A stretch of DNA of 41,949 nucleotides from Rhizobiaceae bacterium (GCA_905339215.1 CAJPFN010000029.1:1-41949), one strand, 5' to 3'. Positions 8,484-19,435 are shown, numbered from the stretch's first letter. The notes: generated by a model from the sequence alone, not told the origin. Numbers and translations are program-made.

Positions 8484-9557
8484 TCAATCTGGCCGCGGCC
8501 GCGGAATGGGAACGCCGATATCCGGCGTCGGCGCGAAGGCGTTCGGGGCGATGGCCGCTACCGGCGCTGCCGCTGGCGGCTGCGGCGCAGCGGCGACGGG
8601 CGCGGATACCGCCGCTACGGCGGCAAGGCTCGAGCCGCCGACCGTGACCGCGGCTTCCGAGACCGGATCCGGCGCATCGAGCACGGCGCGGCATTCCGCC
8701 GGCAGGCTGGCCATCGTCATCAGATCGCGGGCTTTCGGCGCGTCGGGGTTCTTGTTGGGACGCCACGGCTCCTCGGTGAACCACCAGGCGAGCGACTTGT
8801 CGCAGCCTTCGCCGGCCGGCACGGGGTCCTGGCGCTTGCAGCCCGGCGAGCCCGCCTGGCAGCCGATGCGGACGTGGAAATGATAGTCGTGACCCCAGAA
8901 CGGGCGGATCTTGCGCAACCAGCTCCTGTCGCCGGTGACCGTGTCGCAGAGCTTCTTCTTGATGCCGGGATGAACCAGGATGCGTTCGACTTCGGGATAG
9001 CTGGCGGCGCGCCTGAGCAGGCCGGCATGCGCCGGCGTCCACAGCCGATCGTCGACGGTGAGGGCGCCCTTCCTGATCATGGAGGTCGCGCTCATGTTCT
9101 CGCGCTCCGCCGCCGACAGCCTGCGGTCGGGCATGGGCGTGAGCCAGATGTCGGCGTCGAGGCCGATCTGGTGCGAGGCGTGGCCGGTGAGCATCGGTCC
9201 GCCGCGCGGCTGCGACACGTCCCCGAGAAGCAGGCCCGGCCAGCCGTCGGCAACCGCGTCACCGGCGAGTTTCTCGAGAAGCGCGATCATCGTCGGATGG
9301 CCCCAGCGCCGGTTGCGCGACAGCCGCATGGCCTGCCAGGTGGGTCCGTCGGTGGCGATCGCCACACCGCCCGAGAAGCACCCCTTGCTGTAGAAGCCGT
9401 AGGACGCGGGCTTGGTCGCGGCCGGCAGCGCCTTGCCGCCGAACAGGACCTTGGCCAGCGGTTCGGCGGCGGCCGGCCCGGCAAAGGCCGAGATCAGCGC
9501 TGCGATGCCGGCCGTCAGCGAAGCGATTCGCCCTATGCGTTGCTGCACCTTGGCCAT
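8484..9557 (-). CDS. mepA: Penicillin-insensitive murein endopeptidase
   Basis: MepA is a periplasmic LAS-type zinc peptidase that cuts D-Ala-meso-diaminopimelate cross-links in peptidoglycan. The 357-residue product begins with a signal peptide (basic start, hydrophobic 11-29, likely cut after AAA near 31). The zinc-binding set is present: GHASHQIGLDAD at 125-136, with His129 and Asp136 by analogy to E. coli MepA, and WGHDYHFHVR at 221-230. Residues from about 285 to the end form a low-complexity Ala/Pro/Val-rich tail that the E. coli enzyme lacks. The ATG at 9557 has GGGGAG about six bases upstream and was preferred to one eight codons earlier. Confidence 0.94.
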   Translation of the reverse strand: MAKVQQRIGRIASLTAGIAALISAFAGPAAAEPLAKVLFGGKALPAATKPASYGFYSKGCFSGGVAIATDGPTWQAMRLSRNRRWGHPTMIALLEKLAGDAVADGWPGLLLGDVSQPRGGPMLTGHASHQIGLDADIWLTPMPDRRLSAAERENMSATSMIRKGALTVDDRLWTPAHAGLLRRAASYPEVERILVHPGIKKKLCDTVTGDRSWLRKIRPFWGHDYHFHVRIGCQAGSPGCKRQDPVPAGEGCDKSLAWWFTEEPWRPNKNPDAPKARDLMTMASLPAECRAVLDAPDPVSEAAVTVGGSSLAAVAAVSAPVAAAPQPPAAAPVAAIAPNAFAPTPDIGVPIPRPRPD

Positions 9558-9617
9558 GCCGTCTCCCCGCGGTCCCTTCATCTCGCCGACTCTCGGGCGG
9601 CAATGGTTAACCAGACC

Positions 9618-10517
9618 CTAACGCGCCGCCGCCTCGCGGTGGCCGCCGTCGCGCCACGTCCCTGCCTGCCACATCGCTGTCAACGCGCTCCGGTAGTCGG
9701 GATAGCGGAACGCGTAGCCGGCCGCCTTGATGCGGCGATTGGCGACCCGCTTGTTTTCTTCATAGAAAGACCGCGCCATGGGCGAAAGTTTGGCGGTCTC
9801 GAAGGGAATCTCCGGCGGCGGCGCAACACCCATCAGGCGGGCGGCGAAGAGAACGACGTCCTGGGCCGGCGCCGGTTCGTCGTCGGTAACGTTGAAGACG
9901 CCGCCGAGGTTCTTCGCCGCGAGGTGGGCGAGAGCGCCGGCGATGTCGTCGACATGGATTCGGTTGAACACCTGGCCGGGCTTCACCAGCCGGCGCGCCG
10001 TGCCTTCCGCCAGGTTGGCCAGCGCGTTCCGGCCGGGGCCGTAGATGCCCGACAGCCGCATGACGGCAACCGGGACGCCCATTTCGGCGCCGAGCGCCCG
10101 CCAGGCCTTCTCCGCGTCGAGGCGCTGGCGCGAACGCGCCGACACCGGCCGGCATTCGCCGTCCTCGTCGACCCAGGCGCCGTCATGGTCGCCATAGACG
10201 CCGACCGTCGACAGGTAGCCGATCCAGCGCAGCGCCGGCATGGCGGCGCGGATCGTCCCGCCCGCCGCGCCGAGCACGGGATCGCCGTTCTCCGACGGCG
10301 CGACGCTGACCACGAGATGCGTCGCCGCCGCCAGCCGCTCGCGGATCGCGTCCGACAGCGCGGTGCCGTCGAAGAGCAGCGGCTCGACGCCCGCCGCTTC
10401 CAGAGCGGCGAAACGGTCCGCGGAGCGCGTCGTTCCGGCGATCGGCCGGCCTTTCAGCAGCCGGGCGAAGGCCAGGGCGGAATAGCCCGCGCCGAAAAGG
10501 AAAAACCGTTCGTTCAA
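9618..10517 (-). CDS. YeeZ-like NAD(P)-binding SDR-family protein, TTG start
   Basis: This 299-residue protein has an extended short-chain dehydrogenase fold. FLFGAGYSA near 6-14 is the nucleotide loop, and a YLSTVGVYG block and a [11 protein letters not shown] block follow. The catalytic Tyr-Lys pair of true epimerases is not obvious, as in the YeeZ/YbjT-type relatives, so the reaction is unknown. The only start that respects the upstream gene is a TTG at 10517, which overlaps the queG stop as TTGA and has AAGGGGA about eight bases upstream. The gene is therefore translationally coupled to queG. Confidence 0.85.
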   Translation of the reverse strand: MNERFFLFGAGYSALAFARLLKGRPIAGTTRSADRFAALEAAGVEPLLFDGTALSDAIRERLAAATHLVVSVAPSENGDPVLGAAGGTIRAAMPALRWIGYLSTVGVYGDHDGAWVDEDGECRPVSARSRQRLDAEKAWRALGAEMGVPVAVMRLSGIYGPGRNALANLAEGTARRLVKPGQVFNRIHVDDIAGALAHLAAKNLGGVFNVTDDEPAPAQDVVLFAARLMGVAPPPEIPFETAKLSPMARSFYEENKRVANRRIKAAGYAFRYPDYRSALTAMWQAGTWRDGGHREAAAR

Positions 10518-11695
10518 GAGAAGATCCCCTTCGTCCTGCTTGCGGCGGCCAGCGCGTCCCGCCACTCGCCGAGGACACCGTCGTCGCGCTCGGACGGCAG
10601 ATGCTCCGCGGCGGCGATCCTGAGTGCCTCGGCGGGGATCAGCCGCGACAGCGCCCACACCGCGGCGCCGCGGACCAGCGGCGAGGGGTCTGCGGCAAGG
10701 TCGCGGCACCGGGCGGCGAGGCCGGCGTCGCCCGAATTGCCCGCTGCGACGAGGACGTTGCGCAGGAAGCGGTCGCGGCCGATCCGCTTCACCGGCGAGC
10801 CGGCGAACAGCGCGCGGAAGGCCGCATCGTCGAGGTCGAGAAGCGCGGCGAGGCGCGGCTCCTCGAGGTCGGCGCGGGGCCGCAGCTTCATCTCTGCGGC
10901 CAGGCTGGCGAACTTGTTCCACGGGCACGCGGCGAGGCAGTCGTCACAACCGTAGATCCGGTTGCCGATCGGCGCGCGGAACTCGGTCGGGATCGGCCCC
11001 TTGTTCTCGATGGTCAGGTAGGAGATGCAGCGCCGGGCGTCGAGCCGGTAGGGCGCCGGGAAGGCGTCGGTCGGGCAGGCGTCGAGGCAGGCGCGGCAGG
11101 TTCCGCAATGGTCGGTACCCGCCTCGTCCGGTTCCAGGGGCACGGTCGTGAAGATGACGCCGAGAAACAGCCAGGAGCCGAATTCGCGGCTGACGAGATT
11201 GGTGTGCTTGCCCTGCCAGCCCAGCCCGGCTGCCTCGGCGAGCGGCTTCTCCATCACCGGCGCCGTGTCGACGAACACTTTCACGTCGCCGCCCGACCGC
11301 GCCGCGATCTTGCCGGCCAGTTCCTTCAGCCGGCCCTTGACGACATCGTGGTAGTCGCGATTGCGCGCATAGACCGAGATCGCGCCGCGATCGGCTCTCG
11401 CCTGGAGCGCACGCGGGTCGGATGCCGGGCCGTAGTTCATGCCGAGCACCACGATCGAACGCACCTCCGGCCACAGGGCCGACGGGCTGGCGCGCCGCTC
11501 GGTCGTCTCCGCCATCCAGTCCATCGAGCCGTGCCAGCCGCGGGCGACGAAGTCGCGCAGTCGCCCGTCGGCCCGTGGGATGGAATCGGGGGCGGTGAAG
11601 CCCAGTGCTTCGAATCCCAGCCGGCGGGCCTCGCCGCGGATCATGGGGCGCAGGTCGGGCCGGGGAGGGCCTTTCTCAGAAATCGAGGTCCGCAT
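10514..11695 (-). CDS. queG: Epoxyqueuosine reductase
   Basis: QueG reduces epoxyqueuosine to queuosine at the wobble position of tRNAs with GUN anticodons, using cobalamin and two [4Fe-4S] clusters. From the ATG at 11695 the protein has 393 residues. Asp143 in [10 protein letters not shown] matches the catalytic aspartate, and the cysteines at 197, 200, 203 and 207 together with 250, 253 and 257 form the two ferredoxin-like cluster motifs. The C-terminal third contains a HEAT-like repeat (near [14 protein letters not shown]), as in the long QueG form. The start is uncertain: the ATG at 11695 overlaps the GST gene by 20 bases, while one at 11644 lies 17 codons later; neither has a good ribosome-binding site. 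Confidence 0.96.
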   Translation of the reverse strand: MRTSISEKGPPRPDLRPMIRGEARRLGFEALGFTAPDSIPRADGRLRDFVARGWHGSMDWMAETTERRASPSALWPEVRSIVVLGMNYGPASDPRALQARADRGAISVYARNRDYHDVVKGRLKELAGKIAARSGGDVKVFVDTAPVMEKPLAEAAGLGWQGKHTNLVSREFGSWLFLGVIFTTVPLEPDEAGTDHCGTCRACLDACPTDAFPAPYRLDARRCISYLTIENKGPIPTEFRAPIGNRIYGCDDCLAACPWNKFASLAAEMKLRPRADLEEPRLAALLDLDDAAFRALFAGSPVKRIGRDRFLRNVLVAAGNSGDAGLAARCRDLAADPSPLVRGAAVWALSRLIPAEALRIAAAEHLPSERDDGVLGEWRDALAAASRTKGIFS

Positions 11696-12368
11696 AGTGC
11701 GCAGCGGGCGAGAGGCCGCGCACGCGGTCGGCGAGCAGCGGCCTGAAGGACGGCCTCGACTTGACGCGCGTGTACCATTCGCGGGCCGCGGGGAATTCGG
11801 CCCAGCCGATCTCGCCGAGGTAGTCGAGGACCGACAGCGCCGCGCCGGCGGCGAGGTCGGCATAGGTGATGCGCGGCCCGGACAGCCAGTTGCGCGTTCC
11901 CGCCAGCCAGTTCGTATACTTCATATGCTGGCGGATATTGGCGCGCGCGGCGCGGATGGCGGCCGCGTCCGGCGATCCCCCACCTTGGGCGCTGGGCATC
12001 AGCGGCTTCAGCACGCGCTCGCGGACGAGGTGGCGCGTCACCTCGCCTTCCGTCTTGACGAGGTACCACTCGGCGAGGCGCCGGATCTCGGCGCGGTCGA
12101 TCGGATTTTCGGCGAGCAGCCGGCGGTCGCGCTTCAGTGCGCCGCGCGTCTCGTCGAGATACTCGGCGATGGCCGCGGCGCCGACGACCGGTACGTCGCC
12201 CTCCGCCAGGAGCACCGGCAGCGTGCCCGCCGGATTGAGGGTCAGGAACTCCTTGCGCCGGGTCCAGGGCTTCTCTTCGATCAGCGCGAGTTCTTCGCCG
12301 AATTCGCCGAAGGCGAGGCGGACGAAGCGGCATGAAGCGAACAGGGGATGGTGGAAAAGCGTCAGCAT
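11676..12368 (-). CDS. Glutathione S-transferase family protein
   Basis: The protein (230 residues) has an N-terminal thioredoxin-like domain with [14 protein letters not shown] near 7-20, whose Ser/Cys pair is the likely glutathione-activating site. The cis-Pro motif NPAGTLPVL and the [12 protein letters not shown] helix follow. An all-helical C-terminal domain comes next, with [10 protein letters not shown] and a [10 protein letters not shown] helix. The substrate cannot be predicted. The ATG at 12368 starts at the usual family position, two to three residues before the first strand. It is the first gene of a GST-queG-SDR set with overlapping ends and is transcribed away from uppP. Confidence 0.93.
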   Translation of the reverse strand: MLTLFHHPLFASCRFVRLAFGEFGEELALIEEKPWTRRKEFLTLNPAGTLPVLLAEGDVPVVGAAAIAEYLDETRGALKRDRRLLAENPIDRAEIRRLAEWYLVKTEGEVTRHLVRERVLKPLMPSAQGGGSPDAAAIRAARANIRQHMKYTNWLAGTRNWLSGPRITYADLAAGAALSVLDYLGEIGWAEFPAAREWYTRVKSRPSFRPLLADRVRGLSPAAHYADLDF

Positions 12369-12523
12369 GGTCCAGCAATCGTCGGGAAGGGCACTGGTCA
12401 ATCCAGCTGCACGCCCGTAAGTCTTGGCCGCCCGATTCAGCGGGCCTTCGCGGGCCTCGACCTATAGGGGCACTTCGACGTCATGACAAGCAAGGGGCCG
12501 GGCAGCGCCCGCCGGAACGGACG

Positions 12524-13330
12524 ATGGAACAGCAGACGATCGCGGAAGCTCTCCTGCTCGGCATTCTCGAAGGCCTCACCGAATTCATCCCGGTTTCGTC
12601 GACCGGCCACATCCTGCTCGCCGGGCATTTCCTCGGCTTCCGCTCGACCGGCCGCGCCTTCGAGGTGCTGATCCAGCTCGGCGCCATCCTGGCCATCCTC
12701 AGCGTCTATTTCGGCCGCCTGTGGAAGCTCCTCGTCGATCTCCCGCGCGACGCGCGCACGCGCCGCTTCGTCGCCGGCATCGTGATCGCCTTCCTCCCGG
12801 CGGCGGCGGTCGGCGCGCTCGGCCACTCCTTCATCAAGTCGGTTCTGTTCGAGACGCCGATGCTGATCTGCGTGACGCTGATCGTCGGCGGCGTCATCCT
12901 GCTCGTCGTCGACCGCGCCACGTTCACGCCGCGGTACCGCGACGTCATGGACTTTCCGCTGCCGGTCTGTCTCGGCATCGGCCTGTTCCAGTGCCTGGCC
13001 ATGATCCCCGGCACGTCGCGGTCGGGCTCGACCATCGTCGGGGCGCTGCTGCTCGGCGCCGACAAGCGCTCGGCGGCGGAGTTCTCGTTCTTCCTGGCGA
13101 TGCCGACCATGGCCGGCGCCTTCGCCTACGACCTCTACAAGAACCGCGACATCCTGTCGGCGGCCGACCTTCCGATCATCGCCACCGGCTTCGTCGCCGC
13201 CTTCGTCGCGGCGGTCTTCGTCGTGCGCTTCCTGCTCGACTACGTGTCGCGCCACGGCTACGCGCTGTTCGGCTGGTGGCGGCTCGTCGTCGGCGGCGCC
13301 GGGATGGCGGCGCTGCTCGTGTGGGGATGA
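12524..13330 (+). CDS. uppP: Undecaprenyl-diphosphatase
   Basis: UppP (BacA) removes a phosphate from undecaprenyl diphosphate at the inner membrane, recycling the lipid carrier of peptidoglycan synthesis; extra copies give bacitracin resistance. The 268-residue polytopic protein has both signatures: [14 protein letters not shown] at 16-29 and PGTSRSGST at 162-170, which carry the catalytic Glu, His and Arg residues. About eight membrane segments are visible. The ATG at 12524 fits the family N-terminus ([17 protein letters not shown]). It is divergent from the GST gene across 155 bases and convergent with the NDUFA9-like gene. Confidence 0.98.
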   Translation: MEQQTIAEALLLGILEGLTEFIPVSSTGHILLAGHFLGFRSTGRAFEVLIQLGAILAILSVYFGRLWKLLVDLPRDARTRRFVAGIVIAFLPAAAVGALGHSFIKSVLFETPMLICVTLIVGGVILLVVDRATFTPRYRDVMDFPLPVCLGIGLFQCLAMIPGTSRSGSTIVGALLLGADKRSAAEFSFFLAMPTMAGAFAYDLYKNRDILSAADLPIIATGFVAAFVAAVFVVRFLLDYVSRHGYALFGWWRLVVGGAGMAALLVWG

Positions 13331-13338
13331 CAGGCCGG

Positions 13339-13360
13339 GAAGCGCGGGAGGCCGCGCTTC
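13339..13360. terminator. Hairpin between the convergent uppP and NDUFA9-like genes
   Basis: GAAGCGCGG (13339-13347) and CCGCGCTTC (13352-13360) form a perfect 9-bp stem with a GAGG loop in the 33-base gap between two convergent genes. There is no clear T-run on either side, so it is a candidate bidirectional terminator without a strong U-tract. Confidence 0.55.
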
Positions 13361-13363
13361 ATA

Positions 13364-14338
13364 TCAGGCCTCGGACTTGTGGGTGAACTGGCCGGCGGCG
13401 CGGTAGCGCCACAGATAGGTCGGCAGGATCGCGGCGGTCGACTGCGGGCGCACGCCGAAGGCGGCGAGCGTGCGGCCGGCCTTCTCGGCCTCATCGGAGA
13501 CGACGTTGTCGGCCTCGAGCAGCGTCACCTGGTCGGTGGTCAGCAGCGGATTGGGCAGGAGGCCGAGCAGGCTGCCCTGGATGCGCGCCATCCACCACGG
13601 CACCGGCGCCAGGATGCGCTTGCGGTCGATGACCTCGAGCATTTCCTCGAGGCATTCGCGGAAGGTCATGACCCTCGGCCCGCCGAGTTCGTAGATCCGC
13701 CCACCCTTGACGGCGCCGTCGACGGCGCGGGCGATCGCCTCGGCGACGTCGCCGACATAGACGGGCTGGAAGCGCGTCGTGCCGCCGCCGATCAGCGGCA
13801 GCACCGGCGAATAGCGGGCCATGTTGGCGAAGCGGTTGAAGAAGTCGTCTTCCGGACCGAACACGATCGAGGGCCGGATGACCGTGGCGTCCTTGACCGT
13901 GTCGAGCGCGGCCTTCTCGCCGCGTGCCTTTGTCTGGGCGTAGATCGATTGGGACTGGGCGTCGGCGCCGATGGCCGAGACGTGGGTCAGGCCGGCGCCC
14001 GCGGCGCGGGCGGCTTCGGCGACGGCGCGCGCGCCGAAATCCTGGACCGCGGCGAAGCTCTGCCGGCCGCTCTCGTAGAGGATGCCGACGAGGTTGACGA
14101 CATGGTCGGCACCCTCGACGGCGCGGTCGACCGACCAACGCACGCGAAGGTTGGCCTGGACCGCCTGGATCTGACCGACATTGCCCAGCGGCTGCACATG
14201 GCCGGCGAGGTCGGGCCTGCGGCAGGCGACGCGGATGCGGTAGCCGCGCTTGGCCAGTGCCCGGACGAGGTGCCGGCCGACAAAGCCCGATCCGCCGAAA
14301 ACGGTGACGAGTTTGGGCGTCTCGAGGATCTCGGTCAT
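13364..14338 (-). CDS. NDUFA9-like NAD(P)-binding protein, complex I 39-kDa subunit family
   Basis: This 324-residue atypical short-chain dehydrogenase has the Rossmann loop GGSGFVGRH at 15-23, an ADHVVNLVGIL strand, HVSAIGA, a Tyr-x3-Lys-like YAQTKARGE and IRPSIVFGPEDDFFNRF. It belongs to the family related to the mitochondrial complex I assembly subunit NDUFA9. In alphaproteobacteria such genes are commonly annotated as complex I NDUFA9 subunit family protein, although free-standing roles are possible. A stop overlap or operon partner is not visible; it converges on uppP. Confidence 0.9.
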   Translation of the reverse strand: MTEILETPKLVTVFGGSGFVGRHLVRALAKRGYRIRVACRRPDLAGHVQPLGNVGQIQAVQANLRVRWSVDRAVEGADHVVNLVGILYESGRQSFAAVQDFGARAVAEAARAAGAGLTHVSAIGADAQSQSIYAQTKARGEKAALDTVKDATVIRPSIVFGPEDDFFNRFANMARYSPVLPLIGGGTTRFQPVYVGDVAEAIARAVDGAVKGGRIYELGGPRVMTFRECLEEMLEVIDRKRILAPVPWWMARIQGSLLGLLPNPLLTTDQVTLLEADNVVSDEAEKAGRTLAAFGVRPQSTAAILPTYLWRYRAAGQFTHKSEA

Positions 14339-14448
14339 TGGGTGCTCCGGAAACGGATCGCTGCGCGGGCTTTCCGCGCTTCATAGTCGGTTTTGCCGCC
14401 GAGGCAAAGGCGCTGTTTTGTCTCGGAGGATCCTCGGCGGCGCTCGGT

Positions 14449-15336
14449 TCAGGCGCCGCCGTCGGCGGTCGCCAGCGCTCCGTAGAGTTCGGGTCGGCGG
14501 TCGCGGAAGAGCCCCCACGCCGCCCGGTCGGCGCGCATCCGCGCCCGGTCGAACGTGGCGGTCAGCACGGCCTCGTCGGTCCGTCCCGCGGCGGCGACGA
14601 GCGCTCCCGTCGGACCGGCGATGAAGGAGGAACCGTAGTAGGTCTGCTCGTGCCCGGCGACGAACTCCGTGCCTATGCGGTTGGCTGCCGCGACCGGCAT
14701 CAGGTTGGCGCCGGCGTGGCCGCGCATCGTGGTGCGCCAGTGCTCCATCGAATCGAGGTCCGGCCTTCCCGGCTCCGACCCGATCGCCGTCGGGTAAAGC
14801 AGGAATTCCGCACCCATCAACGCCATCGCGCGCGCCGCTTCGGGAAACCACTGGTCCCAGCAGATTCCCACGCCGATCGTGCCGAACCGGGTCGGCCAGA
14901 CGCGGAAACCGGTGTCGCCGGGATTGAAGTAGAACTTCTCCTCGTAGCCCAGCCCGTCCGGGATGTGCGACTTGCGGTAGACGCCGAGCGCTCTGCCTTC
15001 GTCGTCCACCATGACGACCGAATTGTAGTAGGCCTGGTTGCGCCGTTCGAACAGCGAGACCGGGATGACGACGCCGAGTTCGGCGGCGAGCGCACGCATG
15101 GCGGAAAGCGTGGGGTGCGCGTCGTCCAGGGGCGCAGCGCGGGCGAAATGCACGGCTGCCTGTTCCTGGCAGAAGTAAAGCCCCTCGAACAGCTCCTGGA
15201 CCAGCACCACGTTGGCGCCGCGGCCGGCCGCTTCGCGCACCAGACGCGACGCGGTTGCGACGTTCTCGCCCGCGTCGTCGCTGCAGGCGAACTGGACGAC
15301 GCCCAGCGTGACCTCGCTGCAATCCTGCCCCGCCAT
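14449..15336 (-). CDS. aguB: N-carbamoylputrescine amidase
   Basis: AguB hydrolyses N-carbamoylputrescine to putrescine, CO2 and ammonia, the last step of the agmatine deiminase route. The 295-residue protein is a nitrilase-superfamily enzyme with the full catalytic triad: Glu48 in VQELFEGLYF, Lys122 in YRKSHIPDG and Cys159 in GICWDQWFPEAAR. The RKSHIPDGLGYEEKFYFNPG stretch is characteristic of AguB rather than of other amidases. The ATG at 15336 comes one base after the stop of the acetylpolyamine amidohydrolase gene (TGACATG), so the two are almost certainly co-translated. No agmatine deiminase (aguA) is present in the window. Confidence 0.95.
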   Translation of the reverse strand: MAGQDCSEVTLGVVQFACSDDAGENVATASRLVREAAGRGANVVLVQELFEGLYFCQEQAAVHFARAAPLDDAHPTLSAMRALAAELGVVIPVSLFERRNQAYYNSVVMVDDEGRALGVYRKSHIPDGLGYEEKFYFNPGDTGFRVWPTRFGTIGVGICWDQWFPEAARAMALMGAEFLLYPTAIGSEPGRPDLDSMEHWRTTMRGHAGANLMPVAAANRIGTEFVAGHEQTYYGSSFIAGPTGALVAAAGRTDEAVLTATFDRARMRADRAAWGLFRDRRPELYGALATADGGA

Positions 15337-15337
15337 G

Positions 15338-16369
<1,032 letters not shown>

Positions 16370-16535
16370 CGTTTGTTGGCTCGCTGTTCCCGGTTGTCGA
16401 GGCTCGTTGACCGGCCGTTTTCTGACAGACAGCTCGCGAGCCGCCAAGGGGGCAGAGCGGTCGCCGGAGCGGGCCACACGGCTTGCCGGCCTCGATTTCC
16501 CGGCATAGGCTTGGATGTCCAACAGGGGAAACATC

Positions 16536-18200
16536 ATGCCGCATGCCGATCTGATCGTCGAGAACGCCAGCATTCTGACGATGGATCCGGACACACCTCG
16601 CGCCGCGGCGATCGCGCTGAAGGACGGGGTAATTGCGGCGGTCGGCGAACGTGCCACGGTTCGGGACATGAAGGGTCCGGGCACGCGCGTCATCGATGCG
16701 GGCGGCGCCTCCGTCGTCCCGGGCTTCGTCGAAGCGCACATGCACCTCTTCGCCGGCGCCGCGGAGCTCGACCATCTCCAGCTCATGGGCGTGCACGGCT
16801 TTGACGCGCTGTCGTCGGCTGTCCGGGCCTATGCTGCGGCCCGCCCCGGCCAGAAGGTCCTCCAGGCGCAGGGTGCAGACTACACCATCCTGTCGGCCGC
16901 CGAGCGCGTCACCCGCCATCACCTCGATCGCATCCTCCCGGACCGCCCGTTCGTCATGGCGGCGCCGGACCATCACACGATGTGGGCCAACACCAAGGCG
17001 CTTGAGATGGCCGACCTCCTGCGCGGCCGCCAGCTCGGGCCGGGAAACGAGATCGTCATGGGCGAAGACGGCCTCGCGGCGGGAGAGCTGCGCGAGGGCG
17101 AGGCATTCGGCCCGCTGATTGCGCTCGCCGGCGAGGATCGCGTTCGCCTCGGCCTGTCGACCGGCGGCGAGCCCGACCCGAAGCCGACGCCCGAGCAGCA
17201 GGCTTCCGACCGTGCGATCATGCGCCGCGGCCTCGAATGGTGTGCCCGCCACGGCATCACCTCGATCCACAACATGGACGGAAACCTGCACCAGCTCGAG
17301 CTGCTCTCCGAGATCGAGGCCGAGGGCGGGCTGCTTTGCCGCGTACAGATCCCGTTCCACTACAAGAACTTCATGAAGCCCGAGATGCTCGCCAAGGCGT
17401 CGCTGATGGCAGAGCGCTACGACAGCGAGTGGATTTCCTCGGGTATGGTCAAGGTGTTCATGGACGGCGTCCTCGATTCCTGGACCGCCGTCATGGTCGA
17501 GCCCTACGCCGACCGCCCCGACTGGGTCGGCGAACCGCTGTTCACGCAAGCGCATTTCGACGCGCTCGCGACGGAAGCCGACCGCCGCGGCCTGCAGATC
17601 GCCGTCCACGCCATCGGCGACGGCGCGGTGCGCTCCGTGCTCGACGGCTACGAAGCGGCGATGAAGGCCAACGGCCGCCGCGACAGCCGGCACCGCATCG
17701 AGCATATCGAGGTCATCACCGAGCGTGACATCCCGCGCCTCGTCTCGCTCGGCGTCATCGCCTCGATGCAGCCTCCCCATCCTCCCGGATCGATGGGCCT
17801 GCCGCTCGAGCCGACGGTGTCGCGCATCGGCCGCAAGCGCTGGCCGCTGTCCTATGCCTGGCGCACGATCAAGAACGCCGGTGCGCACGTCGTCTTCGCC
17901 TCCGACTGGCCGGTCTCCCCGATCGACCCGATCGCGGGCATCCAGGCGGCCATGGTGCGCAAACCATGGGCAGAAGGCGATCCCGACCACTCCTTCTCCC
18001 TTCACGAGGCGATTGCCGGCTATACGGTCGAGGGGGCCTACGCGGAGTTCATGGAGCACCGGAAGGGCCGCCTGCGGAAGGGTTATCTCGCTGATCTCGT
18101 CGTGCTTTCGGCCGACGTCGAGAAGACCGACCCGAACGCTCTTCACACCGTGCGGGCGGCGACCACGATCTGCGGCGGCAAGATCACCTATCAGGCCTGA
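16536..18200 (+). CDS. YtcJ-type metal-dependent amidohydrolase
   Basis: The protein (554 residues) is of the amidohydrolase superfamily, subgroup YtcJ/LAF3, which includes N-substituted formamide deformylase. Metal-site residues visible are His68 and His70 in EAHMHL, the histidine of IAVHAIGDGAV, the histidine of HRIEHIE and the aspartate of FASDWPVSP; the terminal small beta domain spans both ends. No signal peptide is seen, so it is cytoplasmic. The ATG at 16536 has AGGGGA about eight bases upstream and was preferred over one at 16515. It is divergent from aphA and followed after 138 bases by the Pot-type importer, so hydrolysis of an amide or formamide derived from a polyamine is a reasonable but unproven guess. 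Confidence 0.9.
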   Translation: MPHADLIVENASILTMDPDTPRAAAIALKDGVIAAVGERATVRDMKGPGTRVIDAGGASVVPGFVEAHMHLFAGAAELDHLQLMGVHGFDALSSAVRAYAAARPGQKVLQAQGADYTILSAAERVTRHHLDRILPDRPFVMAAPDHHTMWANTKALEMADLLRGRQLGPGNEIVMGEDGLAAGELREGEAFGPLIALAGEDRVRLGLSTGGEPDPKPTPEQQASDRAIMRRGLEWCARHGITSIHNMDGNLHQLELLSEIEAEGGLLCRVQIPFHYKNFMKPEMLAKASLMAERYDSEWISSGMVKVFMDGVLDSWTAVMVEPYADRPDWVGEPLFTQAHFDALATEADRRGLQIAVHAIGDGAVRSVLDGYEAAMKANGRRDSRHRIEHIEVITERDIPRLVSLGVIASMQPPHPPGSMGLPLEPTVSRIGRKRWPLSYAWRTIKNAGAHVVFASDWPVSPIDPIAGIQAAMVRKPWAEGDPDHSFSLHEAIAGYTVEGAYAEFMEHRKGRLRKGYLADLVVLSADVEKTDPNALHTVRAATTICGGKITYQA

Positions 18201-18248
18201 TGTGGCATGCCGATTGCACGGGCGATCGATGTTGAACTGTGATTCAAT

Positions 18249-18273
18249 TGGCGGGTTGCCAAGCAACCGGCCA
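18249..18273. promoter_or_regulatory. 25-base inverted repeat upstream of the first pot operon, operator candidate
   Basis: Two arms TGGC-G-GGTTGC (18249-18259) and GCAACC-G-GCCA (18263-18273) surround CAA; ten of eleven positions pair. A TATGAT hexamer (18274-18279) follows immediately and could be a -10 element. A second, weaker repeat TTGAA-N6-TTCAA lies at 18232-18247. The position, about 65 bases before the GTG start of potA, fits a repressor site overlapping the promoter. Confidence 0.45.
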
Positions 18274-18338
18274 TATGATCACATCCTGAGGGGACCAGAC
18301 CTCGCCGCCAAGAGCGGGGCAGACAGTGAGGCGTAATC

Positions 18339-19433
18339 GTGCCGGACAAACCGGATCGGAATGCGATTGAAGTCCGCGGTGTAAGCAAGATATTCGGAAC
18401 CGGCGACTCACAGGTCGCGGCTCTTGACGATGTTTCGGTATCGATCAGGGAGAACGAGTTCTTCACCCTGCTCGGGCCGTCCGGTTGCGGCAAGACGACA
18501 CTTCTCCGCCTCATCGCCGGTTTCGACTTCCCCACGGACGGGCAGATCCTTCTCCACGGCGACGATATCGCCCTGCTGCCGCCCTACAAGCGACCGGTCA
18601 ACACGGTCTTCCAGTCCTACGCGCTGTTCCCGCACATGACGGTCGGACAGAACATCGCCTTCGGCCTGGAAATGCTCGGCAAGCCGAAGGCCGAGATCGC
18701 GGCCCGCGTCGCCGCGATGCTCAAGCTGGTCAAGATGGAGGCGCTCCGCGACCGCAGGACGAGCCAGATCTCCGGCGGCCAGCAGCAGCGCGTCGCCCTG
18801 GCGCGGGCGCTCGCGCCGCAGCCGAAGGTGCTGCTGCTCGACGAGCCGCTGTCGGCGCTCGACTACAAGCTGAGGAAGGAGATGCAGATCGAGCTGAAAC
18901 GACTGCAGCACGAGACCGGCATCACCTTCATCTTCGTCACGCACGATCAGGAAGAGGCGCTGACCATGTCGGACCGCATCGCCGTGATGTCGTCCGGCAA
19001 GATCCTCCAGGTCGGCTCGCCGCGCGACATCTACGACCGGCCGGCCGAGCGCTTCGTCGCCGACTTCATCGGCGAATCGAACTTCCTCGAAGCCGCCGTC
19101 GTCGCCTCGGCCAACGGCCGGGCCACGGTGCGGCTGGCGTCCGGGACCGAGCTGGCCGCGGCCTTGCCCGAAGGCTTCCAGCCGAAGGATCGCGTCACCG
19201 TCGTCGTCCGCCCCGAGCAGGCGCGGCTGGTCCGCGAGGGAGGGGCAGCGTCGGGCGTGCTCGAGAACGTCGTCTATTTCGGCACGGACACGCATTTCCA
19301 TGTCCACCTCGATGCAGGGGGTCCATTCATCGTCCGCCAGCAGAACACGCGCAGCGGCGATGCCGGATACGCCCCCGGCGACCGCGTCGGCGTCGCGATC
19401 GGCGAAGACGCCGCGCAGGTCCTGAAGGACTGA
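18339..19433 (+). CDS. potA: PotA-type ATPase of a polyamine ABC importer (system 1)
   Basis: This 364-residue ATP-binding subunit powers import by the two membrane proteins encoded downstream. Walker [10 protein letters not shown] is at 46-54, the Q-loop lies in [14 protein letters not shown], the SGGQQQR signature is at 145-151, Walker B VLLLDEP is at 164-170 and the H-loop His202 lies in THDQEEA. A C-terminal TOBE-like regulatory domain spans about 240-364. The central blocks closely resemble E. coli PotA. The start codon is GTG at 18339 with GAGG nine bases upstream. The stop is two bases from the ATG of the first permease gene. The substrate class (spermidine, putrescine or a related amine) is inferred from family and neighbours. 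Confidence 0.92.
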   Translation: MPDKPDRNAIEVRGVSKIFGTGDSQVAALDDVSVSIRENEFFTLLGPSGCGKTTLLRLIAGFDFPTDGQILLHGDDIALLPPYKRPVNTVFQSYALFPHMTVGQNIAFGLEMLGKPKAEIAARVAAMLKLVKMEALRDRRTSQISGGQQQRVALARALAPQPKVLLLDEPLSALDYKLRKEMQIELKRLQHETGITFIFVTHDQEEALTMSDRIAVMSSGKILQVGSPRDIYDRPAERFVADFIGESNFLEAAVVASANGRATVRLASGTELAAALPEGFQPKDRVTVVVRPEQARLVREGGAASGVLENVVYFGTDTHFHVHLDAGGPFIVRQQNTRSGDAGYAPGDRVGVAIGEDAAQVLKD

Positions 19434-19435
19434 TC

